From Longimicrobiales bacterium (GTDB lineage: Bacteria; Gemmatimonadota; Gemmatimonadetes; Longimicrobiales; Gaopeijiaceae): a stretch of 47,648 nt of DNA. Shown piece by piece: positions 1 to 7,244 of the stretch (the stretch's first letter is position 1; every line of letters starts with the position of its first letter). Under the pieces are notes generated by a model. That model had not been told where the DNA came from. It searched no databases and saw only the letters and a program-made list of their open reading frames with translations. The DNA lies in contig JANQDZ010000088.1 of the NCBI GenBank assembly GCA_028278645.1, positions 1 through 47,648 on the forward strand, written 5' to 3'. Made by a program: the position numbers and the translations under genes.

Positions 1-458
1 ACCGCTCCGTAGTCAGCGGGATCCACCACCACCCACACACTCCGGTAGTTCTTGGCAGCTGACCGGATCATGGTGGGGCCACCGATATCGATCTTTTCGA
101 CGGCCTCCTCCAGGGTCACGTCGGGCTTGGCCACCGTCTCCCGGAAGGGGTAGAGGTTCACCGCCACAAGATCGATAAGGCCGTACCCTTGGGCTCCCAG
201 GGCAGCCAGATCGTCCAGGTTTTCCCTCCGGGCCAGGAGCCCGGCGTGGACTGCAGGATGGAGAGTCTTCACCCGACCGTCCATCATCTCCGGGTGCCCG
301 GTGACCTCGGCCACCTCGGTGACCGGCAGGTCGGCTTCCCGGAGAGCTTTTGCGGTCCCTCCCGTCGATAGCAATTCCCACCCTCGGTCCACGAGGCCGG
401 AGGCAAACTCCTGAATCCCAGTTTTATCGGAGACACTGAGGAGGGCGCGCTTCTTCAT
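1..458 (-). CDS. purH: PurH, IMP cyclohydrolase end (partial)
   Basis: This is the N-terminal 152 codons of the bifunctional AICAR formyltransferase/IMP cyclohydrolase, which carries out the last two steps of purine synthesis; the rest lies beyond the left edge of the window. The reading frame opens at the ATG at 458 ([15 protein letters not shown]). It shows the IMP cyclohydrolase signatures STGGT near residue 32, a KTLHP motif near residue 64, and the [16 protein letters not shown] stretch near residue 125. All visible sequence belongs to the cyclohydrolase domain, so nothing can be said of the formyltransferase half. It lies 86 bases downstream of purN on the same strand, the common purN-purH arrangement. 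Identification is firm. Confidence 0.95.
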   Translation of the reverse strand, partial: MKKRALLSVSDKTGIQEFASGLVDRGWELLSTGGTAKALREADLPVTEVAEVTGHPEMMDGRVKTLHPAVHAGLLARRENLDDLAALGAQGYGLIDLVAVNLYPFRETVAKPDVTLEEAVEKIDIGGPTMIRSAAKNYRSVWVVVDPADYGA

Positions 459-544
459 AAGTTTGGCTCACCACGTGTAGAGGTTCATCGGAGGAGCAAC
501 CTCGGAGGGCTCCCCGCACAGGGTCACTATCCGGACAGGGAATC

Positions 545-1246
545 TTACGGCCTTAGAGCCCGGAACGCAGCGTCGATTTGATCCCTTGCTTCTTCCGAGG
601 AAAAGGTCTTCAAAACTCCGATCCCCTCTCCCGGAAGACCGAGACGGGTCACCGGCTCTCCCTTTTCCACCGCCCTGCACAGGTGGTCTGCAGCCAGGGG
701 GTAAAGGATGTGCTCGACCTTCAGCACCCGGGCAGCGAGGGTGTCCGCCGTGTCGTCGGGTAGCACTGGTACGGGCCATTGGGCCAGGATGGCGCCGGTG
801 TCGTATTCCTCATCCACAAAGTGGATGGTGGGACCCGAGAAGGTGGCTCCCGAAGCGAGCACCGCTTCATGGACATGGTGTCCCCACATCCCCTTCCCTC
901 CGAACGACGGGAGGAGAGCCGGATGAATGTTCAGGATCAGCTTCGGGAAAGCCTGAACCACAACCGGCGGGATCAGCCTCAGGTATCCGGCAAGGAGGAC
1001 AACGTCGATTTCGTATTCCTCCAGAACCTCCAGAGTCTCGAGGGCCACAGCATCCAAGGACCGACCCTTAACCGGGATGATCTGGGAGGCGACACCGGCC
1101 TTCTCTGCTCGTTGCAACGCCCCGGCGGAGGTCCGGTCGCTGACGAGGAGCTCGATTTGGCCGGGGCCGTCGTCGGGCAGGTAGTCCAGAAGAGACTGGA
1201 AGTTTGAGCCTCCGCCAGACGCAAAGACCGCCACCGACACGCTCAT
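545..1246 (-). CDS. purN: Phosphoribosylglycinamide formyltransferase
   Basis: This is the 10-formyltetrahydrofolate-dependent GAR transformylase, which catalyses the third step of cytosolic purine synthesis. The protein has 233 residues, slightly longer than the E. coli enzyme because of a C-terminal tail. The N-terminal phosphate-binding loop is visible (FASGGGSNFQ, residues 8-17). The catalytic triad can be placed as N106 and H108 in NIHPALLPSF and D149 in EEYDTGAIL. The ATG at 1246 directly precedes the conserved beta strand, so the start is secure. purH follows it on the same strand, and the MBL-fold gene ends 49 bases upstream. Confidence 0.96.
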   Translation of the reverse strand: MSVSVAVFASGGGSNFQSLLDYLPDDGPGQIELLVSDRTSAGALQRAEKAGVASQIIPVKGRSLDAVALETLEVLEEYEIDVVLLAGYLRLIPPVVVQAFPKLILNIHPALLPSFGGKGMWGHHVHEAVLASGATFSGPTIHFVDEEYDTGAILAQWPVPVLPDDTADTLAARVLKVEHILYPLAADHLCRAVEKGEPVTRLGLPGEGIGVLKTFSSEEARDQIDAAFRALRP

Positions 1247-1295
1247 TTGGACCTCCTGGGTCAGCTGTTCCTGCTGGATCCCCCGAGATTATGGG

Positions 1296-2006
1296 CTAGA
1301 CCAGCTCCCCTCCGTACTGTCCAACCAAGAAGGGATTGGTTCTCCGCTCCCAGCCTACTGTAGTCTCGGGCCCATGGCCAGTGAGGAGCCGGGTTTCATC
1401 GGGTAGAGAGAGGACTTGAGTCCGGATGGACTCCATGAGCTGGTGGAAATTCCCCCCGGGCAGGTCGGCCCGCCCAATGGCTCCGAGAAAGACGACATCG
1501 CCCACGAAAGCTGCTTGTTCTTCTTCGGAGTAGAGGATTATGTGGCCAGGGGCGTGCCCCGGGGCATGGCGGATCTGGAACCGACAGTCCCCGAAGGTCA
1601 GCTCGTCCCCATGAACCATCGTGTGGGTCGGTGACGGGAGTGCACCGACGGACGGAAGGTTGAATGCCTTTGCCTGCATCCCCACCGACTGGTAAAGGGG
1701 TCCGTCGTCGGCATGCAGATAGATGGGGGTTTCAGGGGCGAGAGTACGGATCGTCGGAACGCCTTCGACGTGGTCCAGGTGTGCGTGGGTGAGGATGATG
1801 GCGTCCAGTTGGATCTGTTCGTCTTCGATGGTCCTGACCATGGAGGAAGCAGAAGCCCCGGGGTCGATTACGATCCCGGGGCCTTTGTCTCCACACACGA
1901 CCAGATAACCGTTCTCTGCAAAATCACCTCCGGAGAACGCCTGTATCCGGATCATTGTCGTAAGCTCTTGTTGGTTAGGCGCATCCGCAGCTTTTTGATC
2001 GGACAC
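1296..2006 (-). CDS. MBL-fold metallo-hydrolase (glyoxalase II-like)
   Basis: This is a single-domain metallo-beta-lactamase-fold hydrolase of 236 residues. The binuclear metal site is complete: H74, H76, D78 and H79 in THAHLDHVEG, then H151 or H155 in the GHAPGH segment, D170 in FVGD and H211 in LLTGHGPET. The order and the GHxPGH segment resemble the YcbL/glyoxalase II group, which hydrolyses thioesters, but the substrate cannot be read from sequence. The GTG at 2006 has a GGAG seven bases upstream and overlaps the nadA end by 32 bases. The ATG at 1955, which sits immediately before the conserved domain, is an alternative start. The gene probably shares a transcript with nadA. Confidence 0.88.
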   Translation of the reverse strand: MSDQKAADAPNQQELTTMIRIQAFSGGDFAENGYLVVCGDKGPGIVIDPGASASSMVRTIEDEQIQLDAIILTHAHLDHVEGVPTIRTLAPETPIYLHADDGPLYQSVGMQAKAFNLPSVGALPSPTHTMVHGDELTFGDCRFQIRHAPGHAPGHIILYSEEEQAAFVGDVVFLGAIGRADLPGGNFHQLMESIRTQVLSLPDETRLLTGHGPETTVGWERRTNPFLVGQYGGELV

Positions 2007-3012
2007 CGGCCATCTCCAACCTCTCCTGCTCAGGCGTGGCGTCCTGCCATCCGCCAGACACGGCCAACATCCTCTGAAGGGCGGTCTCAGCCCTGACCCT
2101 GATATCCTCCGACATGGTTACCTCGAACCTGAGGTGGTCCAGGGACCAGGCGAGCTTGGCCAGCGTATTGGCCTTCATGTTCCCGCAGATCGCAGCCTTG
2201 GAGAGGGGAACGAAGGTCTTCTCGGGGTACTCCTTCTGAAGTTTGTCGATCAGGCCCCGTTCCGTGCCGATGATCAGCTCATCGTGATCCGCCGCCATAT
2301 CGACCATACCCGACGTAGAGGTCACGACATCGGCCTGGTCAAGGAGCTCTTGGCGAGCCTCAGGATGGATGACCACGAGAGCATTGGGGTGGTCTTCCTT
2401 TGCGAATTCCAACTCATCCAGCACCATGTCGTCGTGGACGTGGCAGTAGCCTTCCCATGGGATGATGTTGTCCCGGCCGGTCTGGTCAATGACCCATTGA
2501 GCCAGGTTTCGATCGGGGACAAATATGATGGGTTGGTCTTCAGGGATGGTCTCGACTACCTGCACGGCGTTGGCAGAGGTGCAGCAGATATCCGATTCCG
2601 CCTTCACCTCAGCGGATGAATTGACGTAGGTCACCACCGCTGCGTCGGGGTGTTTGGCCTTCAGAGCCCTCAAACCCTCCCCCGTGACAAAATCGGCCAT
2701 GGGACATCCTGCCCCAGGGTCCGGCATCAAGACTTTCTTTTGGGGGGAGAGGATCTTGGCGGTTTCGGCCATGAAATGGACACCGCAGAAAACGATGATA
2801 TCGGCGTCGGTGTCAGCCGCCTCCTGGGAAAGAGCCAGGGAATCTCCAACAAAATCGCTGACATCCTGAATGTCCACGACCTGATAGTTGTGGCCCAGGA
2901 TAACAGCGTTCAGTTCCTTCTTCCGCTCCTGAATCCGTGCTACGAGCTCCTCTCTTGAGAGAGAGGCGTACTCCCGGACGGTGCTCAGGAGGGGATGGGC
3001 AGCTTCGATCAT
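1975..3012 (-). CDS. nadA: Quinolinate synthase NadA
   Basis: NadA condenses iminoaspartate with dihydroxyacetone phosphate to quinolinate, the second step of de novo NAD synthesis. It uses a [4Fe-4S] cluster. The 345-residue protein has the expected N-terminal HNYQ motif near residue 41. It also has FCGVHFMAETAKIL near residue 75, the CPMADF segment near 103, an AICGNMKANT segment in the C-terminal third and a cysteine-rich SCGCA terminus. No nadB or nadC is in the window. The gene for an A-type Fe-S carrier lies 38 bases upstream on the same strand, which fits maturation of an Fe-S enzyme. The ATG at 3012 begins the family-typical N-terminus. Confidence 0.95.
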   Translation of the reverse strand: MIEAAHPLLSTVREYASLSREELVARIQERKKELNAVILGHNYQVVDIQDVSDFVGDSLALSQEAADTDADIIVFCGVHFMAETAKILSPQKKVLMPDPGAGCPMADFVTGEGLRALKAKHPDAAVVTYVNSSAEVKAESDICCTSANAVQVVETIPEDQPIIFVPDRNLAQWVIDQTGRDNIIPWEGYCHVHDDMVLDELEFAKEDHPNALVVIHPEARQELLDQADVVTSTSGMVDMAADHDELIIGTERGLIDKLQKEYPEKTFVPLSKAAICGNMKANTLAKLAWSLDHLRFEVTMSEDIRVRAETALQRMLAVSGGWQDATPEQERLEMAGVRSKSCGCA

Positions 3013-3050
3013 TTTACCTCTGGACTGCTAAAGAAAAGATCCTTCGCCGA

Positions 3051-3380
3051 TCAAACGGTGAAGGAACTTCCGCAGCCACAACCTCCCGCAGCGTTGGGGT
3101 TCTTGAAGGTGAACCCGGACCCCATCATTGTCGTAACGTAATCGATCTCAACACCTTCCAGGTACTGGGCGCTGAAGGGATCCACGAAGACCTTCAGGCC
3201 CTCGAGCTCGAAGATCTCGTCGTCGTTCTCGGGGGCATCCTCGATATTCAAGCCATACTGGAACCCGGAACACCCACCGGGAAGAACGGCTACCCGGAGC
3301 CCGGCTCCCTCGGCTGCGCCCTGATCCTCGATGAACTGCTGAATCGTGCTTACAGCCGTGGGGGTCACATTGATCTGCAT
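3051..3380 (-). CDS. erpA: A-type iron-sulfur carrier (ErpA/IscA-like)
   Basis: This 109-residue protein belongs to the HesB/IscA/ErpA family, which passes Fe-S clusters to apo-enzymes in the cytosol. The three cluster-ligand cysteines are C37 (PGGCSGF), C101 and C103 (GGCGCGSS). The strongly acidic middle (EDAPENDDEIFELEG) and the C-terminal GCGCG are like ErpA. I chose the ATG at 3380 because GGAGG lies ten bases upstream; a GTG at 3410 would add ten residues that do not look conserved. The gene lies just upstream of nadA, whose product needs a [4Fe-4S] cluster, so a common transcript is likely. The assignment to ErpA rather than IscA or SufA is tentative. Confidence 0.9.
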   Translation of the reverse strand: MQINVTPTAVSTIQQFIEDQGAAEGAGLRVAVLPGGCSGFQYGLNIEDAPENDDEIFELEGLKVFVDPFSAQYLEGVEIDYVTTMMGSGFTFKNPNAAGGCGCGSSFTV

Positions 3381-3561
3381 TGTCCAACTTCCTCCAATAG
3401 TTCCGTTCACCTCGACAACAGGGGCTTATTCCTACCCGACGCTCCCTTTGCCAGTTCCGATGCGAATTTGGGTGAAAACCAAGACCTTTCAAGCTATTTG
3501 GGAGCCCCCGAAGGGTCAAGATGCCTGCGGTCAGGACACTTTTTCGTTAGTGCAAGATTGG

Positions 3562-3582
3562 GGCCGAAGAGTCGGCCTTTTT
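3562..3582 (+). terminator. Hairpin with T5 tail, plus-strand orientation
   Basis: A perfect six-base stem (3562-3567 pairing with 3572-3577) with a four-base loop is followed by five T on the plus strand. It has the form of an intrinsic terminator reading rightwards, although the genes on both sides are on the minus strand. It lies in the 251-base gap between gmhB and the A-type carrier gene. No plus-strand gene was found upstream of it. Confidence 0.4.
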
Positions 3583-3631
3583 GGCAGGCACCGGCCCGGG
3601 TTCGATCTCGAAATGCCAATAGCACGGGGGA

Positions 3632-4288
3632 CTACCTGCTCAGAATCAAGCCTGCGGCGTGAAGCAGATCGTCGGCAATCTGAAAGACCGCTGGGAGGCC
3701 GTCTTCTTGGTCGGCACCATATCCGGTTCGGACCAGGATTCCCTGCCCGCCCATCTCCAAGGCGGGAAGGAGGTCCCTTTTTTTGTCACCGACGAAATAG
3801 GAGGCTTCCGGGTCCAACCCTAACGCCTCGGACGCTTCCCTGTGCATTCCGGTAGCCGGTTTTCTGCACGGGCAGTCGCCGGTGAAGTCCGGGTGGTGGG
3901 AGCAAAAATAGGTGGCATCCAGGGTGAGGCCGTGGGAGGCAAGGTCCTCATCCAGACGGAGGGCAACCGCTTTGTAATCCTCCACCGTGAGACGTCCCCG
4001 GGCGATCCCCGACTGGTTCGTGACCACCACGAGGGCAAACCCGGCATCCCTGAGAAGGGAGAGGGCTTCCACCGCGCCCGGGATTAGCCTGACTCCTTCG
4101 GGATCCGAAAGGTAGTCGGCTTCTTCGATGATGGTTCCGTCCCGGTCCAGGAATACCGCCGGCCTGAGACCGGACGCACCGTTGGATCCGGGGCCGTCGG
4201 GTCCCGGTTCGTTGGTTCCGGAAACACGGGACTCAGTCACCGGCGTCCACGGCTTCGGAGAGGGCGGATGCGAGGGCTGGATCCTCAT
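3632..4288 (-). CDS. gmhB: D-glycero-manno-heptose-1,7-bisphosphate 7-phosphatase (GmhB-like HAD)
   Basis: This is a HAD-superfamily phosphatase of the GmhB/HisB-N type, acting in ADP-heptose synthesis for lipopolysaccharide. The DxD nucleophile motif is at D48 and D50 (FLDRDGT). Motif II appears as VVVTNQSGIARG, and the zinc loop that marks this family appears as CSHHPDFTGDCPC. Motif III/IV is YFVGDKKRD. The first 40 residues are proline-rich and not conserved. The ATG at 4288 makes the gene overlap the selA end by 56 bases; a GTG at 4240 would shorten the overlap to eight bases and is an alternative. Heptose synthesis implies an outer membrane. Confidence 0.87.
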   Translation of the reverse strand: MRIQPSHPPSPKPWTPVTESRVSGTNEPGPDGPGSNGASGLRPAVFLDRDGTIIEEADYLSDPEGVRLIPGAVEALSLLRDAGFALVVVTNQSGIARGRLTVEDYKAVALRLDEDLASHGLTLDATYFCSHHPDFTGDCPCRKPATGMHREASEALGLDPEASYFVGDKKRDLLPALEMGGQGILVRTGYGADQEDGLPAVFQIADDLLHAAGLILSR

Positions 4289-5627
4289 CGGGGTCCACGG
4301 TTCTCAAGTCGATGACCACCTCCTCGTCCTCCACCCGGATGACCACCGGCCGAGGCAGGCTCCGAAGCTCCATGGCGAGGGCCCGGGGGGAAGAACCGGA
4401 AGGCTTTATGCGCACCGTCCAGGTCGGCAGATCGACCCCAGGACAGGTACCCCCACCCACCACTCCAATCCCTTCGGCGACCCTGTTCCCGGGGAAGCTC
4501 CGGTGGAGTTCCCTGGACAACCGGTGGGCCCTTTCCTCCAAAACACCCAAAGGGGCGGCCAGCATCCGAAGGGTGGGAATCTCCCGCAACGCTTCCTCCG
4601 GATCCAGGTAGTGCTTGAGGGTCGCCTCAAGACCGGCCAGGGTGACTTTATCCACGCGGAAGGCACGGCAGAGAGGGTTCTTCCGCATAGCCCCAACAAC
4701 CTCCGGGTCTCCCAGGATAATCCCGGCCTGGGGGCCGCCCAGGAGCTTGTCCCCGGAGATGGCCACGGCCGTTGCGCCGGCTTTGAGGCTTTCGATAGCT
4801 CTTGGTTCCCGAGGCAATCCGAGCCGCTCCGGATCGGCGAGAAGGCCCGACCCCAGGTCGTGGAAGAGGAAAAGCCCCAGCTCCTGGGCTAAGGTGGCCA
4901 GATCGGAGATCTGGACCTCCTCGGTGAAGCCCGAGATCCGGAAGTTGGACCGGTGGACTTTCAGGATGGCCCCAACGTCCCCGGTCTCCGCCGCCCCTCG
5001 GTAGTCTTCCACGCGGGTTCGGTTGGTGGTTCCGACTTCCTTCAACACCGCCCCTGAGCGCGACAACATGTCGGGAATGCGAAATCCCCCGCCGATCTCC
5101 ACCAACTCTCCCCTGGAGACCAGGACCTCCCTCCCCGTCGCCATGGAGTTCAACCCCAGAACCACCGCGGCGGCGTTGTTGTTCACCACCAGGGCGTCTT
5201 GAGCCCCGGTCAGCTCTTTCAGGAGGTCCACACAATGGACATACCGGGACCCCCGTTCTCCCCTGTCCAGGTCGAACTCGAGGTTGGAATACCCCCATCC
5301 TGCCCCGGCCATGGCGGCACGGGCCGCCTCCGAGAGAGGCGCACGCCCGAGGTTCGTATGGAGGACCACCCCAGTGGCATTTATGACACCCCTCAGTGAA
5401 GGAAGGTCTCGAACCGAGAGGAGGTCTTCTACTCGCCGGGCCCACTCCGCCTCGTCGGACGGAACCGCCGCCTCACCCCTGGTAGCGATCTCGCCCCGGG
5501 CCAGAACCAACGTGTCCCGGGCAGCCTCCACTACGCGGCCCCTGGGGTAGGCTTCCAGGATCCCCTGGAAAGCTCCAGATGCCAGCAGGACATCCACACC
5601 CGGGAGGTTCCTCCGAGGGTCGGTCAC
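4233..5627 (-). CDS. selA: L-seryl-tRNA(Sec) selenium transferase SelA
   Basis: SelA is a PLP enzyme that converts seryl-tRNA(Sec) to selenocysteinyl-tRNA(Sec) with selenophosphate. Diagnostic segments are VINATGVVLHTNLGRAPLS near the N-terminus, VVNNNAAAVVLGLN, the EIGGGFRIPD loop, HDLGSGLL and the PLP-lysine motif ISGDKLLGGPQAG (K294 from this start). The GTG at 5627 forms a GTGA overlap with the stop of the lipoprotein gene upstream and gives the family-like N-terminus. A GTG at 5648 would add seven residues. No selB, selC or selD was found here. The gene shows that the lineage probably decodes UGA as selenocysteine at some sites. It is placed between a lipoprotein gene and gmhB, with no functional link visible. 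Confidence 0.93.
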   Translation of the reverse strand: MTDPRRNLPGVDVLLASGAFQGILEAYPRGRVVEAARDTLVLARGEIATRGEAAVPSDEAEWARRVEDLLSVRDLPSLRGVINATGVVLHTNLGRAPLSEAARAAMAGAGWGYSNLEFDLDRGERGSRYVHCVDLLKELTGAQDALVVNNNAAAVVLGLNSMATGREVLVSRGELVEIGGGFRIPDMLSRSGAVLKEVGTTNRTRVEDYRGAAETGDVGAILKVHRSNFRISGFTEEVQISDLATLAQELGLFLFHDLGSGLLADPERLGLPREPRAIESLKAGATAVAISGDKLLGGPQAGIILGDPEVVGAMRKNPLCRAFRVDKVTLAGLEATLKHYLDPEEALREIPTLRMLAAPLGVLEERAHRLSRELHRSFPGNRVAEGIGVVGGGTCPGVDLPTWTVRIKPSGSSPRALAMELRSLPRPVVIRVEDEEVVIDLRTVDPDEDPALASALSEAVDAGD

Positions 5628-7231
5628 GGTCTTCGCCGGAGAACCCACGGCCCGGGGTCCCGGAGGCCGGCGGGGGGCTCAACCCGCCTGGGACGCCGGA
5701 GGGGAGCTTGATGGGGTTTCCTGCGCAACGCTTGGACCGGTCTGATTGCCTCTGGGGCCGTGCCCGCCCAGGCCTCTGGGGCCGTGCCCGCCCTGGCCTG
5801 CGGGGCCACCACACCCGTATCAGGCGGCACACTCCCAGCCGTATCCGGGGGGGTCACCCCGGCCGTATCGGGGACGGCACCCGCTGTGTCCGCCACCTCC
5901 TCCGGCGGGGGCTCGGGAGGCTCCCAGGTGAAGGACGCTTCTCCACCACCTCCCCCCAACCCATTGATGTTGACCACCCTGTCGATGACAGCCTGCAGGA
6001 GCTCATCCGGGGGCAATCCAGCCTCCATGCGGACAAAAAACTCTTGCTGTGGAAGAATGGGCGGGGTTTGAACGGGTTCCCCTGCAGGCGGTTCCATGGC
6101 CGGGGGCTCCGGGGGTTCCTCGGCGGTGGCAAGCTGATCCGATGCTTGTTCGATCTGGGCGCTTACGGAATCGGCGGCCAACGTGTCGCCCGCCGTCTGG
6201 AGTTCGATGAGTTGGTCGCCCAGAGTTTCGACAACCATCCGTAGCGAATCGATCCGGGCAAGGCGTTGCTCCTCAAAGGCCACGGAATCGGCTACGGCCT
6301 GCAAGGAGTCCACTTGCCGCGGCCACAGGAGCCGCGCGACCGGTAGGGCCTCACCCCCCTCGGGTGCGATCAGTACCCGGACAGAGTCCAGCGAAGCTTC
6401 GGCGTCCATGTAGTCGTCAAAGGTCACCCTGACCAGTAGGGAATCCACCGCTGCCACCTCGATGACCCGCGATGGAACGGTGTCCGGCGTCAGGAGGGTG
6501 ACTTCGGGAAGCAGGATCGTGTCAGCGGGGGCGGTCCCCAACCCCAAGCCCAAAGAATCGGCCATCCCCTGAAGCTCCCGGTAGTCCGGCTCCGAGTTTC
6601 GGTTGATGTCTTGATAGAGGGTCAACTCGTAGGACCCGGCGGGGAGATACCGAAGGGCAAAAACGCCCGCCGAATCGGACACGGCCACGTAAACGGGTGG
6701 GTCCACCCGGCCCTGCTCCCTCGCCTCCACACGTACGCCTTCGGCCGGTTCAGCGGTGATTCTCTCGGTGACGATCCCGGCCACCACATTTGTCTCAAAA
6801 ACGGGACCAGTGGAGAACACGAGCTCGAAGGGCCCCTCCAGCCTGTTATTGAAAAGGTCCTTCACGGTGGGGAGCACACGGACCCGGTACACCAGGTCGG
6901 GTTGGAAGCCTCCGATAACATCGATCTCCAAGCCCGAACGGGTGTGTTTGACCCTATGTTCTCCCGTTACCGGGGATACCAGAACCGCGTTGTCCAACCT
7001 ACCGTCGGTGGGAGTTTCACTGATCCGTTCACTGAAAATGATCTTCACCGGATCGCGTGTGGCCTCGATGGTCGCGAAGGTATCGGGCCAGGTCGAGGCG
7101 ATCATGGGCGGGATCACATCCCGAGGCCCCCCCGAGGGAGCCGACGGCCGGGCGCAGGCGGCAAACAGGACCACCCCACCGAAGAGGACGAACCTGCTCG
7201 GCCACGCCAACCACCGACTGGGTAGATTCAT
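5624..7231 (-). CDS. Ig-like (Big_5) domain lipoprotein
   Basis: This is an exported lipoprotein of 535 residues. A signal peptide ends in a lipobox (VVLFAAC, cysteine near residue 26), followed by the GGPRD motif often seen after the lipobox in FCB-group Big_5 proteins. Residues of about 40-150 form a Big_5 domain (DTFATI, KIIFSERI, LVYRVRVLPTVKDLFNNRL). A carboxypeptidase-regulatory-like fold follows (VVAGIVTERI to SYELTLYQDINRN). A region of about residues 310-370 is rich in acidic and glutamine residues and is probably a coiled coil. The tail, after about residue 440, is a low-complexity run of PDTAG-like repeats and then arginine-rich residues. The function is unknown; surface display or envelope binding is likely. 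Confidence 0.82.
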   Translation of the reverse strand: MNLPSRWLAWPSRFVLFGGVVLFAACARPSAPSGGPRDVIPPMIASTWPDTFATIEATRDPVKIIFSERISETPTDGRLDNAVLVSPVTGEHRVKHTRSGLEIDVIGGFQPDLVYRVRVLPTVKDLFNNRLEGPFELVFSTGPVFETNVVAGIVTERITAEPAEGVRVEAREQGRVDPPVYVAVSDSAGVFALRYLPAGSYELTLYQDINRNSEPDYRELQGMADSLGLGLGTAPADTILLPEVTLLTPDTVPSRVIEVAAVDSLLVRVTFDDYMDAEASLDSVRVLIAPEGGEALPVARLLWPRQVDSLQAVADSVAFEEQRLARIDSLRMVVETLGDQLIELQTAGDTLAADSVSAQIEQASDQLATAEEPPEPPAMEPPAGEPVQTPPILPQQEFFVRMEAGLPPDELLQAVIDRVVNINGLGGGGGEASFTWEPPEPPPEEVADTAGAVPDTAGVTPPDTAGSVPPDTGVVAPQARAGTAPEAWAGTAPEAIRPVQALRRKPHQAPLRRPRRVEPPAGLRDPGPWVLRRRP

Positions 7232-7244
7232 GATTGTGGGTTCG

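Noticed and set aside
3596-3625. tRNA-like GGTTCGATC T-loop sequence
   Set aside because: The bases on either side cannot form the T stem, and no acceptor or anticodon stem is present at the right distance. It is not a tRNA-Sec.
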